Below, piece by piece: positions 32,508 to 41,463 of a stretch of DNA of 64,000 nt. The stretch comes from an uncultured Lachnospiraceae bacterium. GTDB taxonomy: Bacteria > Bacillota > Clostridia > Lachnospirales > Lachnospiraceae. The notes under the pieces are model-generated. The model had not been told where the DNA came from, did no database searches, and saw nothing but the letters and a program-made list of their open reading frames with translations. Within the stretch, counting starts at the first letter, position 1. Each line of letters begins with the position of its first letter. The translations under genes and the position numbers were made by a program. Where the stretch lies: contig CAJUDX010000001.1 in NCBI GenBank assembly GCA_910584785.1, forward strand, positions 79,322-143,321. Direction: 5' to 3'.

Positions 32508-33023
32508 ATGCGTTTGACGGAGGAGTTTTTTCATCGGGACTGCCTGGAAGTGGCGCCGGCGTTAGTGGGGAAGGTTTTGGTCAGGCAGCTGGAGGATGGA
32601 AGCCAGATCCGGCTGCGTATTTCGGAAACGGAGGCCTATCGCGGGGAAACGGACACAGCCTGCCATGCACATAAGGGGAGGACGAAGCGGACGGAGGTTT
32701 TATATCAGGAGGCCGGGCAGATTTATGTGTATTTATGCTATGGGATGCACTGGCTTTTAAATTTTGTGACAGGGGAAAAGGAACAGCCGCAGGCAGTGCT
32801 GATTCGGGCCTGTGAGGGAGCGGAAGGGCCGGGAAAACTGACGAAGAAGCTGATGGTGGACGGGCATTTAAATCGTACCTCCGTTTTTGAACAGAAGGAG
32901 CTTTGGGTGGAGGACGATGGGGTGAGAAGAGAAATCCTGACCGATACCCGCGTGGGGATTGGGTATGCCAGCAAAGAAGATCAGGAGAGACTTTGGCGGT
33001 TTAAGGGTAAGGCTGCGGAGTAG
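32508..33023 (+). CDS. 3-methyladenine DNA glycosylase (AAG/MPG family)
   Basis: Base excision repair enzyme that removes alkylated or deaminated purines. The 171-residue protein has the AAG family core: ISETEAYRGETDTACHAHKG with the catalytic Glu, and the DNA-inserting IYVYLCYGMHWLLNFVT. AGGAGG precedes the ATG by five bases. It is somewhat shorter than the common ~200 residues, with an abbreviated C-terminus (WRFKGKAAE) but no missing core motif. It sits in the polA-coaE operon, consistent with a DNA repair role. Confidence 0.93.
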   Translation: MRLTEEFFHRDCLEVAPALVGKVLVRQLEDGSQIRLRISETEAYRGETDTACHAHKGRTKRTEVLYQEAGQIYVYLCYGMHWLLNFVTGEKEQPQAVLIRACEGAEGPGKLTKKLMVDGHLNRTSVFEQKELWVEDDGVRREILTDTRVGIGYASKEDQERLWRFKGKAAE

Positions 33024-33049
33024 AAGGAAGGCTGTATAGGAAAAGGAAG

Positions 33050-33643
33050 ATGGAGATGTTAAGGATTGGGCTGACAGGAGGGGTGGGTTCTGGAAAGAGC
33101 AGGGTGATTTTCTGGATGGAAAAGGTGTGCGGGGCGAAGATTATCCGCACGGATGAGCTGGCAAGGCAGCTGATGGAGCCTGGCAGAGAGGGGTATCGCC
33201 GCGTGGTGGAAACTTTGGGAACTTCATGTTTAGATGGGGAACAGAGGATTGACCGTGCGGCTTTGGCTGAGATGATTTTTCAGGATAAGAGGGCGAGAGA
33301 GACGGTAAATGGGATAACGCATCCTCTGGTGTGGGAGCAGGTAAAAAGGGAATTAGGTTTGGCAAAAGAGGATGAATATCCGATGGCAGTGGTGGAGTCA
33401 GCGTTGTTTGATGAAACCTCTCTTTCCTTTCTGGATGAAATCTGGTATGTACATTCCTCAAGGGAAACCAGGATGGCGCGATTGATGGAGAGTCGGGGCT
33501 ATAGCCGGGAAAAGTGTGAAGCAATATTTTCCAGCCAGAAATCCGAACAGGAATTTTGTCAGTTTTGTGCAAAGGTAATTGAAAATGATGGGGATTGGGA
33601 AAAAACAGAAGAAGTGCTGAGAGGGATGCTGGAAGGGATTTGA
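33050..33643 (+). CDS. coaE: Dephospho-CoA kinase
   Basis: Last step of coenzyme A synthesis: phosphorylation of the ribose 3'-OH of dephospho-CoA by ATP. The 197-residue protein has the P-loop GGVGSGKS (10-17), the substrate-side Asp in RTDELARQLM, and the lid SRGYSREKCEAIFSSQ. The gene lies 26 bases after the glycosylase gene. Two in-frame ATGs (33050, 33056) are possible; the first is nearer to GGAAG. Placement just after polA is common in Firmicutes. Confidence 0.95.
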   Translation: MEMLRIGLTGGVGSGKSRVIFWMEKVCGAKIIRTDELARQLMEPGREGYRRVVETLGTSCLDGEQRIDRAALAEMIFQDKRARETVNGITHPLVWEQVKRELGLAKEDEYPMAVVESALFDETSLSFLDEIWYVHSSRETRMARLMESRGYSREKCEAIFSSQKSEQEFCQFCAKVIENDGDWEKTEEVLRGMLEGI

Positions 33644-33673
33644 AAATTTTTTATGCCTAATTCTTTTTTTCTA

Positions 33674-33702
33674 TTGAATCCTTTTTGGTTTTATATTACA
33701 AT
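33674..33702 (+). promoter_or_regulatory. Promoter of the MBL-fold gene
   Basis: TTGAAT (33674-33679), 17-base spacer, TACAAT (33697-33702), about 70 bases upstream of the ATG. Confidence 0.65.
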
Positions 33703-33773
33703 GGTGGGCGAAAAGCAGCAAAGAAGCGGAGCAAATCGAGGAACAGAAGCAGAGAAAAGGAACAGGCATCCTT

Positions 33774-34571
33774 ATGAGATTAGTTAGTATTGCAAGCGGG
33801 AGCAGCGGGAACTGTATTTATATTGGTTCAGATAAGACCCATATTTTAATTGATGCGGGAATCAGCAATCGCAGGATTGAGAAGGGGCTAAATGAAATCG
33901 GGGTGAAGGGAAGCGAACTGGATGGGGTTTTTGTTACCCACGAACATTCCGATCATATTCAGGGATTGGGGATTTTGGCAAGAAAGTATCCGGTTCCCAT
34001 TTATGGAACAAAGGAAACCCTGGAAGAGATTGCCTCTAAGGCCTCGCTTGGGGAGTATTCGAAGGATCTGCTGCGGCCGATTCTGCCGGATGTGGATTTT
34101 TATCTTGGAGATCTGCGGATCAGGCCCTTTCGCATTGACCATGATGCAGCGAATCCAGTGGCTTATCGGGTGCAGAATGGGAAGAAATCGGTTGCTGTGG
34201 TTACGGACCTGGGACATTATGATCAGTATGTTATTGATCACCTTCAAGGGCTGGATGCCCTGCTTTTGGAGGCAAATCATGATGTAAGGATGCTGGAGTC
34301 CGGGCCTTATCCTTATCGTTTAAAGCAGAGGATTTTGAGCGATTACGGGCATTTGTCGAATGAAAACTGCGGCAGGTTGTTAAATTGTATTCTTCATGAT
34401 AATTTAAAGAATATTTTGTTAGGGCATCTAAGCGAGAAGAATAATTATGAAGAGCTGGCATATGAAACGGTGTGTCTGGAAATTACACAGGGAGAGACAA
34501 GGTATGAGGCGAAGGATTTTTCGATTGCTGTTGCCAGCAGGGGGAAATTGTCAGAAATTGTAACACTATAG
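33774..34571 (+). CDS. MBL-fold metallohydrolase (YycJ/WalJ-like)
   Basis: A 265-residue cytoplasmic metallo-beta-lactamase-fold hydrolase. Metal ligands are visible in THEHSDH, the later GHYDQY region and FRIDHDA, and the C-terminal HLSEKNN. Order and length match the YycJ/WalJ family, proposed double-strand DNA 5'-exonucleases linked to mismatch repair and genome stability. The ribosome binding site is weak (AAAGGAA with long spacing). It has its own promoter. The gene is not next to a walRK two-component system as in Bacillus. Confidence 0.88.
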   Translation: MRLVSIASGSSGNCIYIGSDKTHILIDAGISNRRIEKGLNEIGVKGSELDGVFVTHEHSDHIQGLGILARKYPVPIYGTKETLEEIASKASLGEYSKDLLRPILPDVDFYLGDLRIRPFRIDHDAANPVAYRVQNGKKSVAVVTDLGHYDQYVIDHLQGLDALLLEANHDVRMLESGPYPYRLKQRILSDYGHLSNENCGRLLNCILHDNLKNILLGHLSEKNNYEELAYETVCLEITQGETRYEAKDFSIAVASRGKLSEIVTL

Positions 34572-34629
34572 CTGGCTTTGTAAAGTACAGAGGCAGGAAA
34601 GAAGAGCGCAGGGAAGAAGGAGAACTGTT

Positions 34630-34902
34630 ATGAATAAGTTAATTATTACCGTGGTCGGCAAGGATACCGTGGGCATTATTGCCAGAGTTTGTACGTATTT
34701 GGCGGATAAGCAGGTGAATATCCTGGATATTTCTCAGACGATTGTCCAGGATTATTTTAATATGATGATGATTGTGGATATGACGAATGCGGTGAGGCCG
34801 TTTGAAGAATTATCCAGGGATTTAGGCAAGATTGGCGAGGAAATTGGGGTAATGGTTAAGTGCCAGAGAGAGGAAATTTTTACCAGTATGCATCGGATTT
34901 AA
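34630..34902 (+). CDS. ACT-domain protein (UPF0237)
   Basis: A 90-residue protein made of one ACT-like fold: TVVGKDTVGIIARVCTYLAD for the first strand-helix and FNMMMIVDM for the second. It matches the UPF0237 family, small amino-acid-binding regulators related to the glycine cleavage repressor. It lies 93 bases before a UPF0210 (PFL) gene; this pair is conserved in many Firmicutes, suggesting a shared function or complex, but the biochemical role is not established. Confidence 0.92.
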   Translation: MNKLIITVVGKDTVGIIARVCTYLADKQVNILDISQTIVQDYFNMMMIVDMTNAVRPFEELSRDLGKIGEEIGVMVKCQREEIFTSMHRI

Positions 34903-34995
34903 AGCCGTGCGGGAGGTAAAGGATATCGGATATTAAGTATGTCAGATACAGAATAGAAAAAAGATCATTGTCAGGAAGAAAAGGCAGGACAGAAT

Positions 34996-36360
34996 ATGAT
35001 TAATATTTATGAGGTTAATGAAACCAATACCATGATTGAACACGAAAATCTGGATGTGCGGACGATTACTCTGGGGATTAGCCTGTTAAGCTGTGTTAGT
35101 TCAGATCTGGAAAGTTTGAAGAAAAATATTTATGAGAAAATTACTTCCGTTGCCCGGAATTTGGTGGCTACGGGGAAGGCGATAGAGAATGATTTTGGGA
35201 TTCCCATTGTCAATAAGAGAATTTCGGTGACGCCGATAGCACTGGTTGGGGCCTCAGCCTGTCATTGCCCGGAGGATTTTGCGCAGATTGCCGGGGTGCT
35301 GGATAAGGCGGCGAAGGAAGTGGGTGTAAATTTTATCGGCGGCTATTCGGCGTTGGTTGGCAAGGGGATGACTGCGGCGGAAAAAAACCTGATTTTGTCA
35401 ATACCGGAGGCGATGGCAAAGACGGAGCGGGTGTGCAGTTCAGTTAATGTCGGCTCGACAAAAACCGGATTAAATATGGATGCAGTTTATTTGATGGGGC
35501 AGGTGGTTAAGCAGACGGCAACAGCAACAAAGGAATCTGGTTCCTTAGGCTGCGCCAAGCTGGTTGTGTTCTGCAATGCACCGGACGATAATCCATTTAT
35601 GGCGGGGGCGTTTCATGGTGTGACGGAGGCGGATGCCATTATTAATGTTGGCGTCAGCGGGCCGGGTGTGGTTAAGGTTGCCCTGGAAAAGGCGCGAGGG
35701 AAAAATTTTGAAGTGCTCTGCGAGACGATTAAGAAAACAGCATTTAAGATTACCAGGGTGGGGCAGTTAGTGGCACAGGAGGCTTCCCGGCGGCTGAATA
35801 TTCCTTTTGGGATTATTGATTTATCCCTTGCGCCCACGCCGGCAGTGGGAGACAGTGTGGCAGAAATCCTTCAGGAAATTGGCTTAGAGAGGGTAGGCGC
35901 ACCGGGAACGACCGCAGCACTTGCGATGTTAAATGATCAGGTGAAAAAGGGAGGAGTGATGGCTTCTTCCTATGTCGGAGGATTAAGCGGGGCCTTTATT
36001 CCAGTCAGCGAAGATCAGGGAATGATTGATGCGGTGAATGCCGGGGCGCTCACCCTGGAAAAATTAGAGGCGATGACCTGTGTCTGTTCGGTGGGGCTGG
36101 ATATGATTGCTGTTCCGGGCGATACCAAGGAGACGACCATTGCAGGAATCATCGCAGATGAGGCAGCGATTGGCATGATTAACCAGAAAACGACGGCAGT
36201 CAGGATTATTCCTGTAATTGGAAAGGGTGTGGGCGAAGTCGTGGAGTTTGGAGGGCTTTTGGGCTATGCGCCGATTATGCCGGTTAATCCGTTTTCCTGT
36301 GAAAAATTTGTCACACGGGGAGGGCGGATTCCTGCGCCGATTCACAGCTTTAAAAATTAA
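34996..36360 (+). CDS. PFL-like family protein (UPF0210/DUF711)
   Basis: A 454-residue protein of the UPF0210 family. Typical segments are GISLLSC, VGASACHCPEDFAQIA, NVGVSGPGVVK, FGIIDLSLAPTPAVGDSVAEI and the end GRIPAPIHSFKN. The fold is related to the glycyl-radical pyruvate formate-lyase barrel, but no glycyl radical loop is present, so it is not a formate lyase. Tightly linked to the preceding ACT-domain gene. Catalytic activity is unknown. The full length matches the family (about 450). Confidence 0.93.
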   Translation: MINIYEVNETNTMIEHENLDVRTITLGISLLSCVSSDLESLKKNIYEKITSVARNLVATGKAIENDFGIPIVNKRISVTPIALVGASACHCPEDFAQIAGVLDKAAKEVGVNFIGGYSALVGKGMTAAEKNLILSIPEAMAKTERVCSSVNVGSTKTGLNMDAVYLMGQVVKQTATATKESGSLGCAKLVVFCNAPDDNPFMAGAFHGVTEADAIINVGVSGPGVVKVALEKARGKNFEVLCETIKKTAFKITRVGQLVAQEASRRLNIPFGIIDLSLAPTPAVGDSVAEILQEIGLERVGAPGTTAALAMLNDQVKKGGVMASSYVGGLSGAFIPVSEDQGMIDAVNAGALTLEKLEAMTCVCSVGLDMIAVPGDTKETTIAGIIADEAAIGMINQKTTAVRIIPVIGKGVGEVVEFGGLLGYAPIMPVNPFSCEKFVTRGGRIPAPIHSFKN

Positions 36361-36372
36361 GGAGTGCCGGAA

Positions 36373-37002
36373 ATGAGAGTATATTTAATTCGACACGGAC
36401 GGCAGTCCAGTAAGCTCTGTAATGTTGATGTGGAGTTAAGTGAGGCGGGCTACAGTCAGTCTGCGCTTTTGGGCCAGCGTCTTGCCGGAGCGGGAATCCA
36501 GGTGGTTTATTCCAGTGAGCTGAAACGGGCTGTCCAGACTGCGCAGGCTGCGAATTATTACTGGCGGGTAAACCATTACCTCTATCCTGAGCTTAGGGAA
36601 ATTTCCTTTGGGGAAATGGAGGGTTTAAGCGATCAGGAAATTGACCTGCGTTTTTCTGATGTGAAAAAGAATATGGCAAAGATGGAGTATGACCTTGCCT
36701 ATCCGGGTGGAGAGAGCGCAGGCGATGTAGTGCGGCGGGTAATTCCGGTTTTTCGTGAAATTATGGAAACAGGGTATGAACGGGTGGCGATTGTCACGCA
36801 CGGGGGAGTGATCCGCAGTATGGTAGCTTATTATTTGAATATGGATTTGGCAAAATGGCGGCTTTTGGGAAGCAGTTTGGAAAATTGCAGCATTACCGAG
36901 CTGGTCAGCCGTCCGGGAACCCAGGAATTTACCCTGGAAAGATTTAACGATTACGCGCATTTGCAGGCCTATCCCCAGCTGCTGCGGAGTGCCTGGGTGT
37001 AG
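36373..37002 (+). CDS. Histidine phosphatase family protein
   Basis: A 209-residue phosphoglycerate-mutase-like phosphatase. The catalytic His is in YLIRHGRQ at the N-terminus, the acid in ELREISFGEMEG and the second His in THGGVIRS. ATG 36373 is preferred over GTG 36364 because GGAG (36361-36364) then has eight-base spacing and the protein begins MRVYLIRHG like the family. The stop codon of the PFL gene is 12 bases upstream. The substrate may be a sugar phosphate, alpha-ribazole phosphate or other phosphoester; no cobalamin genes are nearby. Confidence 0.9.
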   Translation: MRVYLIRHGRQSSKLCNVDVELSEAGYSQSALLGQRLAGAGIQVVYSSELKRAVQTAQAANYYWRVNHYLYPELREISFGEMEGLSDQEIDLRFSDVKKNMAKMEYDLAYPGGESAGDVVRRVIPVFREIMETGYERVAIVTHGGVIRSMVAYYLNMDLAKWRLLGSSLENCSITELVSRPGTQEFTLERFNDYAHLQAYPQLLRSAWV

Positions 37003-37065
37003 GCAGGCTGTGCAGGAGAAACGTAGGACATAACATAACAGGACGGCAGGAGTGAAGGGAGGCTT

Positions 37066-38286
37066 ATGGAGAATAAAGACAAGCTGAGACTGGAAGAAGT
37101 ATTTGACCAATTTCTGCACGGGGGACTGGAACGGATTTCGTTTGGCAATCCGACCGAGCGGGACACGGTGCAGAAGGTGAAATGTCGTCCGGTTTTTTTG
37201 CGTGGGGAAATTGTATTTCAGGTCGAAGAGTTTCGTGGAAAACAGGTATTTCATAAGAATCTGACAAAAAATGAGGCATGCACCTATTTGGCGGAGCTTT
37301 TGGATAAGTTTTTCCGCCAGTGTGAGCTGATGACCGATGGAGAATGGGCGCAGATTTTAGTGAGCAAAAAGGGGACAGTGACGATAAAACGAAAACCGAC
37401 AGAGGGACAAAAGGCGGTTAAAATTCGCGCGAATGCGGATGCGGAAACGGGCAAAGATCTATCCTCCCGTCTTTTGCACAATCGGGCAAAGCGCTATGTG
37501 CTGGAAGAAGGGACGGCGGTTCCCTTTTTGGTGGACTTGGGGGTAATGACCAGGGAAGGTAAGGTCGTTAAGGCCAAGTACGATAAGTTCCGCCAGATTA
37601 ACCGTTTTTTGGAATTTATTGAAGATATTCTGCCTCAGCTTTCGATGGACAGAGAGAATGTGATTATTGATTTTGGCTGTGGAAAGTCATATTTGACCTT
37701 TGCCTTGTATTATTATCTAAAGGAAATCCAGGGTTATCCGGTTCGGGTTATTGGGCTGGATTTAAAGAAGGAGGTTATCGAACAGTGCAGTAAGCTAAGT
37801 CAAAGATATGGTTTTGAACAGCTGAAGTTTTGCTGCGGAGATATTGCCTCATTTACCGGGGAAGAAAGGGCGGACATGGTGGTCACGCTCCACGCCTGTG
37901 ATACAGCTACCGACTTTGCTTTAGCTAAGGCGGTGAAATGGGGGGCGAAGGTGATTCTTTCAGTTCCCTGCTGTCAGCATGAATGGAATGGGCAGATGAA
38001 AAATAAGCTGATGGAACCAGTACTGCGTTATGGGCTGTTAAAGGAGAGGATAGCAGCACTGTATACGGATGGAGTGAGGGCGGCAGTGCTGGAGCGGATG
38101 GGATACCGCACACAGATATTGGAATTTATTGCGATGGAGCATACGCCAAAAAATATTTTAATCCGGGGGATTTATCAGGGCAGGAAGAAGGAGAATGAGG
38201 AGGAGATTCGGGAATTGCTGAAGTTCTGGGAGGCGGAGCCGACGCTGGTTAAACTGCTGGCGCCGGAGCTTTTGCCGCATATTTAG
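37066..38286 (+). CDS. Class I SAM-dependent methyltransferase (Methyltransf_32 type)
   Basis: A 406-residue protein. After an N-terminal region of about 190 residues rich in Lys and Glu, a Rossmann-fold methyltransferase is visible: motif I VIIDFGCGKSYLTFALYYYL, acidic RVIGLDLK, and VVTLHACDTATDFALAKAV, followed by LSVPCCQHEWN. The catalytic part resembles the METTL25/Methyltransf_32 group; the substrate (RNA or protein) is unknown. GGAGGCTT lies upstream of the ATG. It follows the phosphatase gene by 63 bases. Confidence 0.85.
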   Translation: MENKDKLRLEEVFDQFLHGGLERISFGNPTERDTVQKVKCRPVFLRGEIVFQVEEFRGKQVFHKNLTKNEACTYLAELLDKFFRQCELMTDGEWAQILVSKKGTVTIKRKPTEGQKAVKIRANADAETGKDLSSRLLHNRAKRYVLEEGTAVPFLVDLGVMTREGKVVKAKYDKFRQINRFLEFIEDILPQLSMDRENVIIDFGCGKSYLTFALYYYLKEIQGYPVRVIGLDLKKEVIEQCSKLSQRYGFEQLKFCCGDIASFTGEERADMVVTLHACDTATDFALAKAVKWGAKVILSVPCCQHEWNGQMKNKLMEPVLRYGLLKERIAALYTDGVRAAVLERMGYRTQILEFIAMEHTPKNILIRGIYQGRKKENEEEIRELLKFWEAEPTLVKLLAPELLPHI

Positions 38287-38319
38287 TGAAGGTTTAGAAA
38301 TAATTTCCGTTTATTTCGG

Positions 38320-38348
38320 TTGCTTTCTGTGCGTTGTCGTATTATAAT
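38320..38348 (+). promoter_or_regulatory. Promoter of the BI-1 gene
   Basis: TTGCTT (38320-38325), 17-base spacer, consensus TATAAT (38343-38348). Confidence 0.65.
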
Positions 38349-38465
38349 GAAATGAAGCCAGAGAGCACGATGCACAGAGCAATCTGGATGGATAAGAAGC
38401 AGCAAAAATTTTTTGACGCTCTTATCTTAAAGTGAAACATTGAATGATGACGAGGAGGTATGCTT

Positions 38466-39179
38466 ATGAATGAGAACTGGATGGATTCCTTTGGACAGGA
38501 ACAGAGAGTGAATGCTCCGTCGATTAGCCTGGGCGCCTATACTGCAAAGACGTTTGGATGGATGTTTGCCGGACTTTTGGTTACTTTTTTGGTTGCATTT
38601 TCCGGCTATCTTACGGGTTGGATTGCGCTGGTTACTATGATTCCTTACTGGAATTATGTGCTGCTGATTGCAGAACTTGGCGTGGTGGTATTTATGAGCG
38701 CGCGGGTGCATAAGATTGGTGTAGGTACGGCGCGGGCGATGTTCTTTTTATACGCTATGTTAAATGGTGTGGTATTTTCACTGTACTTTTTAATTTTTGA
38801 GATGGGGTCGATGATTTTTGTTTTTGGCGCTACCTCGCTGTTTTTTGGCGTGATGGCGTTAATGGGGCGGTTTATGAATCTGGATTTCAGTCGGATTCGT
38901 CCGTTTATGACAGCTGGACTGATTTTTCTGGCTGTATTTTGGCTGTTATCGATGTTCATCAATTTAAGCCAGTTTGAAATGATTGCCTGTACCCTGGGTA
39001 TTTTCCTGTTTTTGGGTTACACGGCTTATGACACACATAAGATTAAGGAAGCCTATGCCTATTATGGGAATAATACGATGATGCTGGAGAAGGCTTCGAT
39101 CTTTTCCGCTTTGGAATTATACCTGGATTTTATTAACCTGTTTATTTATCTGCTGCGGGTGATTGGCAGGAGAAAATAA
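38466..39179 (+). CDS. Bax inhibitor-1 (BI-1/YccA) family membrane protein
   Basis: A 237-residue integral membrane protein with about seven helices. The family signature near the end (GYTAYDTHKIKEAY and ALELYLDFINLFIYLLRVIG) is clear. ATG 38466 is chosen since AGGAGG (38453-38458) is seven bases upstream; the ATG at 38460 is only one base from it. BI-1 homologues in bacteria are pH-sensitive calcium leak channels; the physiological role here is unknown. Own promoter upstream. Confidence 0.93.
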   Translation: MNENWMDSFGQEQRVNAPSISLGAYTAKTFGWMFAGLLVTFLVAFSGYLTGWIALVTMIPYWNYVLLIAELGVVVFMSARVHKIGVGTARAMFFLYAMLNGVVFSLYFLIFEMGSMIFVFGATSLFFGVMALMGRFMNLDFSRIRPFMTAGLIFLAVFWLLSMFINLSQFEMIACTLGIFLFLGYTAYDTHKIKEAYAYYGNNTMMLEKASIFSALELYLDFINLFIYLLRVIGRRK

Positions 39180-39213
39180 GAGGAAATCAGGGAAGGTTTC
39201 AATGCATCGTAAT

Positions 39214-40563
39214 TCATGGATTCATTGGTAGAAGAATGATTTGCCGCCGGTATTCGTCTGGCGGCATTATTTTATATTTTTCCTGCAATACCAGAGAATA
39301 TACCTGAGAGCAGAAGATATCCTTATTCCACAGGGGTTGGGCAGAAAAGGGAAGGAGCGTTTTTGCATCGGCGGCTTTGGATACCAGGGGAATGGAAGCG
39401 TGCTTTTTAATTTGCTTAAGAAGGGGAGCTGATTCCCGTCTAAAGCCAAGGATGCGGGCATAGGAAGAGTAACCGGAGTTTCGGTAGGCTTCCATTTCCG
39501 TGCGCCGGATATCCAGCATCAGGTGAAGAAGGGCGCGGCTTATTCTGGTATAGGTGTACTGCCGGGTCTTTAATGCCCTGATTCGCTCGGTGAAGGATAG
39601 CGGGGTCAAGGCCTGTCCAAGTAAACGGTTAGCCAGTTCAGAAGAAAAATCCAAGTAATCGAAAATCTGCCCGGAAAGCGGGTGAGAGAGCCGGTCGGAG
39701 GATGTCGTGGAGAATTGGTCGGAAGATGGAGCGGAGAATTGGTCAGAGGATGGTGTGGAGAGCTGGTGATAACGGAGGAGAATCTTGTAATGAAGAATGG
39801 ACGAAAAATCGTCCAGACAAAGGGGAAAGCAGCTGTCTTTTTGATAAAAGGAATAAAGGCTGGAGGGAATATGCGCAAGGAAGCCATGGCTATTCTCTGT
39901 GCAGGCGGAAGGGGAGGAGGCGATTGCTTTGCGCAGGGCAGTGGCAGAGGCATAGCTTCCATGTTCGAATTGCTGTGCATGGTAAGCGCTTCCTTTCCTT
40001 TGCAGTGTAACAGGGGAGATGGGGCTGTCTAAAGCAAGCAGGGCTTTGAGGTATTCCATGCCTAAAAGGTTATTGGGCTGTTCGATAAGGGCAGCATCTT
40101 CCTGAGCAAGGCCGGACACACCAAAGGCGATACTTCTTGCCTGCGGATAGGATAGGCCCTGTCGAAGGGCGTTTTTTAAGGTTTCACGATAAAGGGGCGG
40201 CTCTTTAAGGGCGATTTGGGCAGCCCTGGTCAGGGCGGGAAGAGCACCGGATTCACTGCCAAAGGACAGGTGAGTGATAACGCCCAGGCGATGGAGGAGG
40301 GAAACTGCGCCCATGGCAAAATCCTCAGCACTGCCGCAGGCAAACGGAGCAGGGAGCTCTAACACCAGGTCAGCACCGCATAAAAGAGCCATGTGCGTCC
40401 GCACCGATTTATCAAAAATAGCAGGTTCGCCCCGTTGGACAAAATTTCCGCTGAGTACAACTACCAGGTAATCGGCCTGGGTTAACTTTCTGGTTTGCTG
40501 TAGGTGATATTGGTGGCCTGCGTGAAACGGGTTATATTCGGCAATAATTCCTGCAACGTTCAT
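39214..40563 (-). CDS. tmcAL: tRNA(Met) cytidine acetate ligase (TmcAL)
   Basis: Enzyme that makes N4-acetylcytidine at the wobble position of elongator tRNA-Met from acetate and ATP, via acetyladenylate. The 449-residue protein has the nucleotidyltransferase start IIAEYNPFHAGHQYHL with the HxGH motif, then VVVLSGNFVQRGEPAIFDK. CAGGAG precedes the ATG. An unusual feature is a Ser/Pro/Asp/Gln/Phe insert encoded by a 24-bp tandem repeat (39662-39770). Use of acetate as substrate fits with the divergent acetate-forming pduL-ackA genes. Confidence 0.92.
   Translation of the reverse strand: MNVAGIIAEYNPFHAGHQYHLQQTRKLTQADYLVVVLSGNFVQRGEPAIFDKSVRTHMALLCGADLVLELPAPFACGSAEDFAMGAVSLLHRLGVITHLSFGSESGALPALTRAAQIALKEPPLYRETLKNALRQGLSYPQARSIAFGVSGLAQEDAALIEQPNNLLGMEYLKALLALDSPISPVTLQRKGSAYHAQQFEHGSYASATALRKAIASSPSACTENSHGFLAHIPSSLYSFYQKDSCFPLCLDDFSSILHYKILLRYHQLSTPSSDQFSAPSSDQFSTTSSDRLSHPLSGQIFDYLDFSSELANRLLGQALTPLSFTERIRALKTRQYTYTRISRALLHLMLDIRRTEMEAYRNSGYSSYARILGFRRESAPLLKQIKKHASIPLVSKAADAKTLLPFSAQPLWNKDIFCSQVYSLVLQEKYKIMPPDEYRRQIILLPMNP
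39662..39770. repeat. 24-bp in-frame tandem repeat inside tmcAL
   Basis: About four degenerate 24-base units; the clearest start at 39686, 39710 and 39734. They encode an eight-residue period (SSDQFSAP-like) in an exposed loop before the C-terminal helical domain. Confidence 0.75.
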
Positions 40564-40644
40564 ATGATTGTATTCTCCTGAATGATTTTTTGAAAAACTG
40601 GATAAGCTTTTTTATTGTAAATAATTTTCCTGATGCTTATGCCT

Positions 40645-40673
40645 ATTATAAGGGAGATGGATGGATTCGTAAA
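40645..40673 (-). promoter_or_regulatory. Promoter of tmcAL
   Basis: Minus strand: TTTACG (40668-40673), 17-base spacer, TATAAT (40645-40650). Confidence 0.6.
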
Positions 40674-40751
40674 GTACCTGGTGCGGTTGTATGGGCAGGG
40701 GAAGAAATGGCTTTGTTTTGTAAAAAATGCAAATTTCTTTTCGGACAAGGC

Positions 40752-40806
40752 TTGAAAAAAGTATAAAAAACACCTAGAATAGTAAGTAGATTCCAACGAT
40801 TGTTGG
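40752..40806 (+). promoter_or_regulatory. Promoter of pduL-ackA with downstream dyad
   Basis: TTGAAA (40752-40757), 17-base spacer, TAGAAT (40775-40780). A small dyad CCAAC-GATT-GTTGG (40793-40806) lies just after the expected start and might be an operator. Confidence 0.6.
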
Positions 40807-40838
40807 CAAAATTACAGCATAAGATAGGAGAAAAAAAC

Positions 40839-41411
40839 ATGATGAAATTTTTAGTAGAAACCTCTGCACGTCACGTACATGTAACCAAGGAAGATTTAGA
40901 GACCTTATTTGGCAAGGGCTATGAACTGACCAAGAAGAAAGACCTTTCCCAGCCTGGACAGTTCGCATGCGAAGAGAGAGTAACCGTAGTTGGTCCAAAG
41001 AAGGAATTAAAGGGCGTATCGATCTTAGGGCCATGCCGCAAAGCAACCCAGGTTGAATTATCCTTAACGGATGCACGTTCCATCGGCGTGGCTGCACCGG
41101 TTCGTGAATCTGGCGATACCGCAGGAAGCGCTCCCTGTAAGTTAGTCGGCCCGGCTGGCGAAGTAGAATTGACCGAGGGCGTAATTGCTGCAAAGCGCCA
41201 CATCCATGCTACCGTTGCCGACGCAGAGAAACTGGGCGTAACTAATGGCGAGATTGTAAATGTAAAGATGGATACTAACGGCAGAAGTCTGATTTTTGGC
41301 GATGTTGTTGTCCGTGTAAGTGACAGCTATGCTCTGGCGATGCATATTGACACAGACGAGTCGAATGCAGCAGGCTGCGGAAGAGAAGAGTACGGCGAGA
41401 TTGTGAAATAA
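40839..41411 (+). CDS. pduL: Phosphate acyltransferase PduL (phosphotransacetylase)
   Basis: Converts acetyl-CoA (or propanoyl-CoA) and phosphate to the acyl phosphate. The 190-residue PduL protein starts at ATG 40839 with AGGAG eight bases upstream. It has the repeated beta-barrel with metal-binding His residues in ETSARHVHVT and AAKRHIHAT, and KKDLSQPGQFACEERV, TQVELSLTDAR motifs. It replaces the unrelated Pta enzyme in the usual pta-ackA operon: acetate kinase follows 52 bases later. No microcompartment shell gene is nearby and no N-terminal encapsulation peptide is visible, so it is probably the housekeeping cytoplasmic form. Codon use is biased, suggesting high expression. Confidence 0.94.
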   Translation: MMKFLVETSARHVHVTKEDLETLFGKGYELTKKKDLSQPGQFACEERVTVVGPKKELKGVSILGPCRKATQVELSLTDARSIGVAAPVRESGDTAGSAPCKLVGPAGEVELTEGVIAAKRHIHATVADAEKLGVTNGEIVNVKMDTNGRSLIFGDVVVRVSDSYALAMHIDTDESNAAGCGREEYGEIVK

Positions 41412-41463
41412 AAACAAAATTTGGGGAATCAAACCATAAAAAACCGAAGGAGATTGGATAAAG

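Noticed and set aside
34996..36360. PFL-like protein as pyruvate formate-lyase
   Set aside because: It lacks the glycyl radical loop and the catalytic Cys pair and is far too short.
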